A stretch of DNA of 6,875 nt from Trueperaceae bacterium (lineage in GTDB: Bacteria > Deinococcota > Deinococci > Deinococcales > Trueperaceae), in assembly GCA_007130355.1 (NCBI GenBank), contig SLSQ01000069.1, positions 1 to 6,875 of the forward strand, in the 5' to 3' direction. Every line of letters begins with the position of its first letter. Position 1 is the stretch's first letter. The notes beneath the pieces are model-generated. The model saw only the letters and a program-made list of their open reading frames with translations. It was not told the DNA's origin and made no database searches. Below are positions 1 through 5,539 of the stretch, one piece after another. The position numbers and the translations under genes are program-made.

Positions 1-82
1 CCCCGGCGAGCGCCTCGAAGGCGTCGCGGAGGTCGCCGCCGAGTCCGGCGGCGCCGGACGCCGCGCCCGCTCCGGCGCTCAC
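1..82 (-). CDS. 5' end of an unidentified gene, cut by the window edge
   Basis: A GTG codon at 82-80 overlaps the TGA stop of the CBS-domain gene (81-79) in a GTGA junction, the same coupling seen elsewhere in this window. The frame stays open to the window edge for 27 codons, beginning M-S-A-G-A-G-A-A-S-G and continuing G-L-G-G-D-L-R-D-A-F-E-A-L-A-G. Nearly every codon ends in G or C, as in the confident genes here. No strong Shine-Dalgarno is visible, so translation would depend on coupling to the upstream gene. The Ala/Gly-rich N-terminus gives no family; I do not recognise it. It is presumably co-transcribed with the AcuB-like gene. The alternative is that the real start lies further left and this stretch is a chance open frame. 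Confidence 0.5.
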   Translation of the reverse strand, partial: MSAGAGAASGAAGLGGDLRDAFEALAG

Positions 83-711
83 CGTTCGTCGCTCGGCGGC
101 AGGCCGGCGGCCCGCAGGCGCTCGGCGTACCCGTCCGCACCGTCGCCGGCCACGCGAAGGACCAGGCTGCGGGTGGCGCCGGCCCGCACCTTGGCGGTGA
201 CGGCGGCGACGATGTTCGCCGGCGGCGCTTCGGCCGCGACCCGCGCCAGGATTCCCGGTTCGTCCGGCACGTCGACGGTGACGCGTCGGCCGCCCTCCCG
301 CAGCCCGAGGATCGCCACGAACGCCCGCAGGACGTCGGTGATCGTGAGGATGCCGCGGAGCGTCCCGCCGTCGTCGACGACCGGCAGGCCCGAGACGCGG
401 TGCTCCTCCATCCGCAGCGCCGCCAGCTCGATCTCGTCGCCGATCGTGACCGTCACGACCGGCGCGCTGGCGATCTCGCGCACCCGCATCCGCGCCAGCA
501 GGTGGTTCAGCTCGTACACGGAGAGGGTCGTGGCCGACGACGGGGTCGCCTCCTTCAGGTCTCGGTCGGTCACGATCCCGACCAGGCGGTCGCCGTCCAC
601 CACCGGGAGCCGTCGGTAGCCGCCCTCGCGCAGCCGTTGCATCGCCTCGATCACCTGCGTGTCGCCGCGCACCGTCACCGGGTCGGGGGTCATCCACTCG
701 CGTACCAGCAT
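79..711 (-). CDS. AcuB-like CBS-CBS-ACT domain protein
   Basis: A 210-residue soluble protein, probably a small-molecule sensor or regulator. A first CBS domain spans about residues 7-53 (MTPDPVTV; later RRLPVVDGDRLVGIVTDRDL). A linker with the pattern ATPSSATTLSVYELNHLL (55-72), typical of AcuB relatives, precedes the second CBS domain (about 76-131, SGLPVVDDGGTLRGILTITD). An ACT-like domain follows at about 142-203 (VTVDVPDEPGILARV). CBS pairs bind adenosyl nucleotides and ACT domains bind amino acids in known families; the ligands here cannot be read. AcuB of Bacillus is linked to acetoin/acetyl-CoA metabolism, but its biochemical role is unsettled, so the name is structural only. The ATG at 711-709 is preceded by AGGAGG (721-716) with 4-base spacing, which fixes the start. 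It is divergent from dxr, and its stop overlaps the next leftward gene. Confidence 0.9.
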   Translation of the reverse strand: MLVREWMTPDPVTVRGDTQVIEAMQRLREGGYRRLPVVDGDRLVGIVTDRDLKEATPSSATTLSVYELNHLLARMRVREIASAPVVTVTIGDEIELAALRMEEHRVSGLPVVDDGGTLRGILTITDVLRAFVAILGLREGGRRVTVDVPDEPGILARVAAEAPPANIVAAVTAKVRAGATRSLVLRVAGDGADGYAERLRAAGLPPSDER

Positions 712-729
712 GGCGCCTCCTCGGGCGCG

Positions 730-735
730 AGGCTA
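730..735 (-). promoter_or_regulatory. possible -10 element for the AcuB-like gene
   Basis: On the minus strand the hexamer TAGCCT fits TANNNT and lies about 19 bases before the ATG at 711, leaving room for a very short leader carrying the AGGAGG site. No convincing -35 hexamer is visible at the usual distance. This is a weak call by pattern only, although some promoter must lie in this short divergent spacer. Confidence 0.3.
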
Positions 736-761
736 CCACCGCGTACGACCGCCTAAGACGG

Positions 762-774
762 CGCACGCCGTGCG
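762..774. promoter_or_regulatory. 13-base palindrome in the divergent spacer
   Basis: CGCACG-C-CGTGCG is a perfect inverted repeat of two 6-base arms around one base. It sits between the divergent AcuB-like gene and dxr, and its last base touches the -10-like hexamer assigned to dxr. A dimeric regulator bound here could block the dxr promoter or affect both directions. GC-only palindromes of this length arise fairly often by chance in such DNA, so the operator role is inference. Confidence 0.25.
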
Positions 775-779
775 AAGAT
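774..779 (+). promoter_or_regulatory. possible -10 element for dxr, near-leaderless
   Basis: GAAGAT is followed by 8 bases and then the dxr ATG at 788. That spacing would start the transcript at or just before the start codon. A GAGG at 782-785 is only 2 bases from the ATG, too close for a normal Shine-Dalgarno, which fits a leaderless or near-leaderless message. The hexamer lacks the leading T of a canonical -10 and no clear -35 is seen, so support comes mainly from the similar arrangement before hisD. Confidence 0.3.
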
Positions 780-787
780 GCGAGGCG

Positions 788-1921
788 ATGCGCACGGTGA
801 CGGTGCTCGGCTCGACGGGATCGATCGGAACGCAGGCGCTCGACGTGGCGCGCCGCAGGGGCTGGCGCGTCGCGGCGCTCGCCGCCGGCCGGAACGCGGA
901 ACTGCTGCTCGAGCAAGCGCACGCCTTCCGGCCCGCGACCGTCGCCTGCGCGCCTGAGGTGGCCGACCGCCTGCGGGGCGCGCTGCCGGCGGGCACGGAG
1001 CTCGTACCCGGCGATGAGGGCACCGACCGGGTCGCGGCCACCGCCTGCGACGCGGTGATCGCCGCCGTGCCCGGCATCGCCGGCCTCCGCCCGATCCGCG
1101 TCGCCCTCCGCGAGGGCCGGCGGGTCGCGCTCGCCACCAAGGAGGCGATGGTCGCCGCCGGTCCGCTGGTCCGCGAAACGGCACGGGCGCACGGCGGCGT
1201 CCTGGTGCCGATCGACTCCGAACACGCCGGCGTCGATCAGCTGCTGCTGGGCGAGGACCGCGACACGGTCGAGGCGATCGTGCTCACCGCCTCCGGCGGG
1301 CCGTTCCGGAAGGGGCCGGCCGACCTCGCGACCGTCCGGCCCGAGCAGGCTCTGGCCCACCCCACCTGGTCGATGGGCCGCAAGGTCACGATCGACTCCG
1401 CCACGCTGTTCAACAAGGGGCTCGAAGTGCTCGAGGCGCACCAGCTGTTCGACCTTCCGCTCGACCGGATCGAGGTGGTCGTCCACCCGCAGTCGCTCGT
1501 GCACGCGCTGATCCGCTTCCGCGACGGGAACCTCAAGGCGCACGTCGGACCGCACGACATGCGGCTGCCGATCCTGTGGGGGGTCGAGGACGCCGGCCGT
1601 CCGTCGCTCGGACTCGAACCGCTGCCGCTGCACGGTTCCTGGACGTTCGAACCGCCCGACCGCGCGCGCTTCCCGGCCCTCGACCTGGCGTACCGCGCCG
1701 GCCGCGACGGCGGCACCGCACCGACCGTCCTGAACGCCGCCGACGAGGTCGCGGTGGACGCCTTCCTGGAGGGACGGCTTCCCTTCCCCGGCATCGCCGA
1801 CGCGATCGCCGACGCCCTCGACCGGATCCCGCCGCGGCCGCTCTCGTGGGACGCGATCGAGGCGGCCGACGCCGAGGCGCGCCGGCTCGTGGCCGAGCGG
1901 ACCGCACGGAGCGTCCCGTGA
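788..1921 (+). CDS. dxr: 1-deoxy-D-xylulose 5-phosphate reductoisomerase
   Basis: This enzyme (377 residues, full length for the family) converts 1-deoxy-D-xylulose 5-phosphate to 2-C-methyl-D-erythritol 4-phosphate with NADPH, the first committed step of the MEP isoprenoid pathway, in the cytosol. The start at ATG 788 places the NADPH-binding GSTGSIG loop at residues 8-14, as expected; the open frame extends further upstream, but that part overlaps the divergent gene and resembles nothing. Other family motifs are LATKEAMVAAG (115-125), the metal-binding PIDSEH (141-146, D143 and E145), LTASGGPFR (166-174), HPTWSMGRK (191-199), TIDSAT.FNKGLE (201-213, with E213 the third metal ligand) and VHPQSLVHA (232-240). 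The C-terminal helical domain contains TVLNAADEVAVDAF. It is the first gene of a rightward block, and its TGA overlaps the GTG of the next gene. Confidence 0.98.
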   Translation: MRTVTVLGSTGSIGTQALDVARRRGWRVAALAAGRNAELLLEQAHAFRPATVACAPEVADRLRGALPAGTELVPGDEGTDRVAATACDAVIAAVPGIAGLRPIRVALREGRRVALATKEAMVAAGPLVRETARAHGGVLVPIDSEHAGVDQLLLGEDRDTVEAIVLTASGGPFRKGPADLATVRPEQALAHPTWSMGRKVTIDSATLFNKGLEVLEAHQLFDLPLDRIEVVVHPQSLVHALIRFRDGNLKAHVGPHDMRLPILWGVEDAGRPSLGLEPLPLHGSWTFEPPDRARFPALDLAYRAGRDGGTAPTVLNAADEVAVDAFLEGRLPFPGIADAIADALDRIPPRPLSWDAIEAADAEARRLVAERTARSVP

Positions 1922-3075
1922 CCGGCATCCGCCTGCCGTTCAAGCTGCTCGGCGTGCCGCTGCGGCTCGACCCGAGCTTCCTGCTGATCCTGCCGCTGCT
2001 CGCCTGGCTGATCGGCTCCCAGGTCCCGGCCTACGTGGCGCTGCTGGCGGAGGTCGGCGTGCCGCTCGACCAGGAGGCCCTCACCCGCGGGATCGTTCCG
2101 ATGGCGCTCGGCTTCGCCTCGGCCGTCGGCCTCTTCGTCGGCGTCGTCCTGCACGAACTGGGGCACGTGATCGCCGCCCGCTTCTTCGGCCAGGACGCCG
2201 AGGAGATCACGCTCTGGTTCCTCGGCGGCATGGCCCGCTTCCGCGATCTGCCCCGCGGACCGGGCGCCGAAGCGGTCGTGGCGCTGGCCGGACCGATCGT
2301 CAGCTTCGCGCTCGCCTTCGGCGCTGCCGCCGCGATCCCGGTGACGGAGACGCCGTGGCTGCGCTTCCTGTTCTCGTACCTGGCGATCGCCAACGGGGCG
2401 CTCGCCATGTTCAACCTGCTGCCGGCGATGCCGCTCGACGGCGGCCGGGTGCTGCGCTCGTTGCTGGCGATCCCGTTCGGACGCCTGCGCGCCACCCGCA
2501 TCGCCGTCGGCGTGAGCCGCGGGGTGGCGATCGCGATGGGCGTCTGGGGGTTCCTGACGCTGAACCTGCTGCTGGTGGTGCTCGCCTTCTTCGTGCACCA
2601 GGCGGGCACGGCCGAGGGGCGCATGGCGATCGTCGAACGGCAGTTCGAGGGTCGGACCGTCCGCGACCTGATGACGCCGGACCCGGCGACGGTGCCGCCC
2701 GACATGCGTCTCGCGCAGTTCGCCCGGCTCCGCGAGTTCCGGGCGCACAGCGGCTACCCGGTGGTCGACGACGACGGCCGGTTGCACGGCTTCGCCCGCG
2801 TGCTCGACGTCGACCCGCTCGAGTCGGCCGACGGCCGGGTCCCGGAGGACGCCTCCGTCCGCACGATCATGCGCGACGCCGAGACGATCGCTCCCGACGC
2901 GCCCCTCCTGCAGGTGCTGCCCCGTCTGGTCGAAGGTTCGCTCGGAAGGCTGATCGTGGTCGACGCGACCGGATGGGTGGTCGGCATCCTCTCCAAGACC
3001 GACCTGGTGCGGGAGTTCGAACGGTTGCACGAGCGCGGCGTCTTCTCCGGCCGACCGCCGCGGGAGGGAGCGTGA
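1918..3075 (+). CDS. site-2 protease (M50) with two C-terminal CBS domains
   Basis: A 385-residue intramembrane zinc metalloprotease of the CBS-containing S2P group. Hydrophobic segments lie at about 18-35, 62-90, 118-142, 148-170 and 200-228. The zinc-binding HELGH is at 79-83 (H79, E80, H83) and the third ligand D174 sits in FNLLPAMPLDGGR (165-177). LGGMAR (102-106 region) is also typical. There is no PDZ domain. A cytosolic CBS pair follows, about 249-303 (LMTPDPATV, SGYPVVDDDGRL) and 315-368 (GRLIVVDATGWVVGILSKTDL), which in this family is thought to bind nucleotides and tune cleavage. The GTG start overlaps the dxr stop and is preceded by GGAG (1908-1911) with 6-base spacing. The substrate cannot be read; a membrane-anchored regulator is the usual kind. 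It lies immediately before a second, different site-2 protease. Confidence 0.93.
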   Translation: MTGIRLPFKLLGVPLRLDPSFLLILPLLAWLIGSQVPAYVALLAEVGVPLDQEALTRGIVPMALGFASAVGLFVGVVLHELGHVIAARFFGQDAEEITLWFLGGMARFRDLPRGPGAEAVVALAGPIVSFALAFGAAAAIPVTETPWLRFLFSYLAIANGALAMFNLLPAMPLDGGRVLRSLLAIPFGRLRATRIAVGVSRGVAIAMGVWGFLTLNLLLVVLAFFVHQAGTAEGRMAIVERQFEGRTVRDLMTPDPATVPPDMRLAQFARLREFRAHSGYPVVDDDGRLHGFARVLDVDPLESADGRVPEDASVRTIMRDAETIAPDAPLLQVLPRLVEGSLGRLIVVDATGWVVGILSKTDLVREFERLHERGVFSGRPPREGA

Positions 3076-3146
3076 GCGACGCCCGCGGTACCGCGTCGCG
3101 ACCGCTTCCGTGCTGGAATGGTGGCCGCATGGAGCATCGACCGTGA
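3072..3146 (+). CDS. possible 24-codon leader ORF between the two proteases
   Basis: GTG at 3072 overlaps the TGA of the upstream protease gene (3073-3075). It is preceded by a strong GGAGG (3063-3067) within GGGAGGGAG, 4 bases away. The frame runs 24 codons, starting V-S-D-A-R-G-T-A-S-R, and its TGA (3144-3146) overlaps the GTG start of rseP (3143). It therefore bridges the otherwise untranslated 67-base gap exactly, and translation could couple the two proteases. Against a functional peptide, about a quarter of the third positions are A or T, unlike the flanking genes, and it resembles no family. An internal ATG at 3129 gives a five-codon version ending at the same stop. I read it as a possible coupling device and not a protein with its own function. 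Confidence 0.3.
   Translation: MSDARGTASRPLPCWNGGRMEHRP
3114..3119 (+). promoter_or_regulatory. possible internal -10 element before rseP
   Basis: TGGAAT, preceded by TGC (an extended -10 TGN pattern), lies 9 bases before ATG 3129 and 23 bases before the rseP GTG at 3143. A transcript from here would begin around 3126 and keep the GGAG (3131-3134) used by rseP. This is the only real gap in the rightward block, so a secondary promoter for rseP and the glycosyltransferase is plausible. No clear -35 is visible. Confidence 0.3.
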
Positions 3147-4237
3147 CCCCCGCCCTCGTCTTCGTGGCGATCCTCTTCACCGCCGTCCTGGTGCACGAGG
3201 CCGCGCACTACCTCGCCGCCCGCAGCGTCGGGCTGCCGGTACGCGCCTTCAGCGTCGGGTTCGGCCCCGTGCTCTGGCGCCGCGTCTGGCGCGGCACCGA
3301 GTGGAGGCTCTCCGCCGTCCCGCTCGGCGGCTACGTCGACCTGCCCGGCATGGCGCCGGAGGAGGGACCGGACGGATCGCTGGTGCACGCCAAGAGCGGC
3401 TTCGCCCGCCTCGGCCTGCCCGCCAAGCTGTGGGTCCTGATCGCCGGCGTGATCGCGAACTTCGCGCTCGGGGCGCTGCTCCTCGCGACCGCGGTGACGC
3501 TCGAGCCGGCCTACCGGGCCGTGACCACCGGTCAGGAGCCGGCGGTGCACGGGACGGTGATCGCCGACGTGGTGCCGGGCTCCCACGCCGAGTCGCTCGG
3601 GCTACGCGCCGGCGACCGGATCGTCGAGATCGCGGGCGTCGTCGATCCGGTGCCCGCCGGCGCCGTCGAGGCGATCCAAGGGGTCGAGGGGACGCTCACC
3701 GTCCGCCTCCGCGACGCGGCCGGAACGGAACGGACGGTCTCGCTGCCGTGGCCGCCGGCCGACGTGGCCGACGGCGAAACGCCGCTGCTCGGCGTGCAGC
3801 TCGCGCCTGCCGACGTCGAGGCGGTCCCCTTCTCCGTCGCCCTCGCCGAGTCGAGCGCGTTCGCCCTGCGGGCCGTGCCGGAGATGGTCGGCGGCTTCGT
3901 GCGCGGATTCGGGAACGTCCTTTCCGGCCGCGGCAGCGAAGAGGTCGCCGGCCCCGTCGGCATGGTCGGGATGGTCTCCGAGGCCAGCCGCGTCGGGATC
4001 GCTCCGGTCCTGCTGCTCGCCTCCCTGATCAACTTCTCCCTCGCCGTCTTCAACCTGCTCCCGATCCCGGGCCTCGACGGCGGCCGCATGCTGCTCGCCA
4101 CCGTCGTCGCCGCCCGAGGCCGGCCGTTCGCTCCCGGGCGCGAGGAGATCGTGCACTTCCTGGGCGTGATGACCGTGCTCGCGCTGATCGTGCTGATCAC
4201 CGCCCAGGAGCTCTCGGGCCTGTTCGCTCCCGGATGA
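3143..4237 (+). CDS. rseP: RseP-type site-2 zinc metalloprotease with one PDZ domain
   Basis: A 364-residue membrane protease of the M50 RseP/RasP family, which cleaves transmembrane segments of anti-sigma factors and signal-peptide remnants. The zinc site HEAAH is at 18-22 in the first membrane segment (usually HELGH or HEFGH in relatives). It is followed by VRAFSVGFGPVLW (33-45) and VPLGGYVDLPGM (59-70). Further membrane segments lie at about 95-118, 285-308 and 336-353. A single PDZ domain spans about 136-200 (AESLGLRAGDRIVEI). The third zinc ligand D312 is in FNLLPIPGLDGGR (303-315). E. coli RseP is longer with two PDZ domains; this one-PDZ form is common in other phyla. I chose GTG 3143 because GGAG (3131-3134) precedes it by 8 bases and the protein then starts like its relatives. 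GTG 3110 would add 11 residues but has no ribosome site. Confidence 0.95.
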   Translation: MTPALVFVAILFTAVLVHEAAHYLAARSVGLPVRAFSVGFGPVLWRRVWRGTEWRLSAVPLGGYVDLPGMAPEEGPDGSLVHAKSGFARLGLPAKLWVLIAGVIANFALGALLLATAVTLEPAYRAVTTGQEPAVHGTVIADVVPGSHAESLGLRAGDRIVEIAGVVDPVPAGAVEAIQGVEGTLTVRLRDAAGTERTVSLPWPPADVADGETPLLGVQLAPADVEAVPFSVALAESSAFALRAVPEMVGGFVRGFGNVLSGRGSEEVAGPVGMVGMVSEASRVGIAPVLLLASLINFSLAVFNLLPIPGLDGGRMLLATVVAARGRPFAPGREEIVHFLGVMTVLALIVLITAQELSGLFAPG

Positions 4238-4899
4238 CCGCACCCGCTGCCGGCGCCGGCGGCGGCCGGTGCGCGATCCTGATCCCCGCGAAGGACGAGG
4301 CGCAGCGCGTCGGTCGGGTCGTCGCGGTCGCCCTCGAGGCCGATCGCGGGCCGGTGCTCGTGGTCGACGACGGCTCGACCGACGCCACCGCCCGCGTCGC
4401 CGACGGTGCCGGCGCCGAGACGTTGCGCCTCCCCGAGAACCTGGGCAAGGGCGGCGCCCTCCGTGCCGGGGCCGAGCACCTCGCACAGGAGGTGCTCGTA
4501 CTCCTCGACGCCGACCTGGTCGGTCTGCGCCCGGAGCACGTGCACGCCCTGGCCGATCCCGTCCTCGCCGGCGAAGTCGAAATGACGCGCGGCGTCTTCG
4601 CCGGCGCCCGCTGGAGCACCACCGCGGCGCAGCGTCTGGCGCCGCAGCTGGGCGGCCAGCGCGGCCTGCTCCGTGCCCGTCTGCTCGAGGTCGAGGGGCT
4701 CGAGAACGCCCGCTACGGCGTCGAGGTCCGGATCGAGGACGCCGCCCACGACCGGGACTGGACCTGGCGCGACGTACCGCTTCCCGGGGTGAGCCAGATC
4801 ACCAAGGAGGAGAAGCTCGGCTGGTGGCGGGGCGTGCTCGGCCGGCTCGGCATGTACCGCGACATCGTGCGTTCGTGGTGGTCCTCCTCCCGCTCCTGA
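4234..4899 (+). CDS. family-2 glycosyltransferase
   Basis: A 221-residue GT-A fold, GT2-like transferase. The nucleotide-sugar region includes CAILIPAKDEAQRVG (13-27), LVVDDGSTDAT (42-52), NLGKGGALRAG (69-79) and the metal-binding D-A-D (92-94). Then come a short acceptor region with GGQRGLLRA (140-148) and YGVEVRIED (161-169), and the tail element ITKEEKLGWWRG (189-200). No membrane segment is present, but the tail (197-216) is rich in Trp and Arg and may lie on the membrane surface; that is inference. The size and YG.E.RIE pattern resemble the small dolichyl-phosphate-mannose-synthase-like transferases that act on lipid carriers or envelope glycolipids. Donor and acceptor cannot be read. 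Its ATG overlaps the rseP stop (ATGA) with no Shine-Dalgarno of its own, so it depends on coupling to rseP. It ends the rightward block. Confidence 0.85.
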   Translation: MTAPAAGAGGGRCAILIPAKDEAQRVGRVVAVALEADRGPVLVVDDGSTDATARVADGAGAETLRLPENLGKGGALRAGAEHLAQEVLVLLDADLVGLRPEHVHALADPVLAGEVEMTRGVFAGARWSTTAAQRLAPQLGGQRGLLRARLLEVEGLENARYGVEVRIEDAAHDRDWTWRDVPLPGVSQITKEEKLGWWRGVLGRLGMYRDIVRSWWSSSRS

Positions 4900-4924
4900 C
4901 CGTGGCGCAGCGCGGTGCCGAGGC

Positions 4925-4936
4925 CGGTCGCGACCG
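4925..4936. terminator. 12-base palindrome in the convergent spacer
   Basis: CGGTCGCGACCG is a perfect palindrome inside the 37-base gap between the convergent glycosyltransferase and DUF218 genes, ending directly at the DUF218 stop codon. It could fold as a short hairpin in either transcript, but no T-run follows on either strand, so it is not a canonical intrinsic terminator. It is the only candidate for ending either transcript within this gap. Confidence 0.25.
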
Positions 4937-5539
4937 TCAGGGCGCGAGACCCAGCCGGGTGGCGGTGACGGCGGCCCACTCCCGCAGCAGGTAGCCACCG
5001 CGGTCGCCGCCCGCCGGCACGGTCCGCACCTGGGCCCGAAGCTCGTGACGACGAGCGGTGAGGAGCGCCCGCCAACCGTGCAGATCGTCGGTGACCAGGA
5101 GCACCGTCCCGCCGGCCAGCGCCGGCAGGGAGAGCCGCACGTTCTCGGCGGTGTTCGTCGCGTGGGCCTCGGCGGTCAGGGCGTCGAGGGGCACGCCGTG
5201 CGTCGCCAGCCAGGCCACGCCCGCCTCCCCCTCGCTGGTGCGGTCGCCGGGTCGGGACCCGCCGCTCACCACGATCCGGTCGACGCACCCCGCCCGGTAC
5301 GCCTCGAGCGCGCTCGCGAGCCGACGCTCGAAGGCCGGCGAGGGGCGCCCGTCGTACTGGGCGGCGCCCAGCACCAACGCCGGACCCGATCCCGGGCAGA
5401 CCTCCGGTCCGCCGGGGCCGACGACGACGCCGATCAGGTCGAAGGTCGCGAGCGCCGCAAGGACGATCGGCGCGATGGTCAGGCCCCGTACCCGTCCCCG
5501 CCGCCGTCGACGCCGCGCCTCTGGGCGCGGCGCGCTCAA
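4937..5539 (-). CDS. DUF218/YdcF-like membrane-anchored protein
   Basis: A 200-residue protein of the DUF218 (YdcF/SanA-like) family. The N-terminus is strongly basic, with six arginines in a row (residues 9-14), followed by a hydrophobic stretch at about 21-41. It therefore looks like a membrane-anchored or secreted protein with the domain outside. DUF218 hallmarks are ALVLGAAQYDGRPSPAFERR (54-73), DRIVVSGG (87-94), SEGEAGVAWLATHGVP (102-117), ATNTAENVRLS (127-137) and LLVTDDLHGWRA (147-158), with H154. Relatives have been linked to vancomycin sensitivity and envelope integrity, but no reaction is established. The TTG start at 5539-5537 overlaps the hisD TGA in TTGA. No better in-frame start allows the whole basic-plus-hydrophobic N-terminus, although the start remains uncertain. 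It is probably translated by coupling to hisD. Confidence 0.85.
   Translation of the reverse strand: MSAPRPEARRRRRRGRVRGLTIAPIVLAALATFDLIGVVVGPGGPEVCPGSGPALVLGAAQYDGRPSPAFERRLASALEAYRAGCVDRIVVSGGSRPGDRTSEGEAGVAWLATHGVPLDALTAEAHATNTAENVRLSLPALAGGTVLLVTDDLHGWRALLTARRHELRAQVRTVPAGGDRGGYLLREWAAVTATRLGLAP

Noticed and set aside
659..787. N-terminal extension of dxr by 43 residues
   Set aside because: It would overlap the divergent AcuB-like gene and its ribosome site, matches no Dxr sequence, and would push the GSTGSIG nucleotide loop away from the N-terminus.
1237..3180. Long antisense open frame (647 codons) across dxr and the CBS-type protease
   Set aside because: It is a by-product of extreme GC content. 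Its translation is rich in Arg, Gln, Glu, His and Asp repeats with no domain, and it lies opposite two well-supported genes with conserved catalytic motifs.
3532..4998. Long antisense open frame across rseP and the glycosyltransferase
   Set aside because: It has low-complexity composition, no recognisable motif, and conflicts with two strong sense genes joined by an ATGA overlap.
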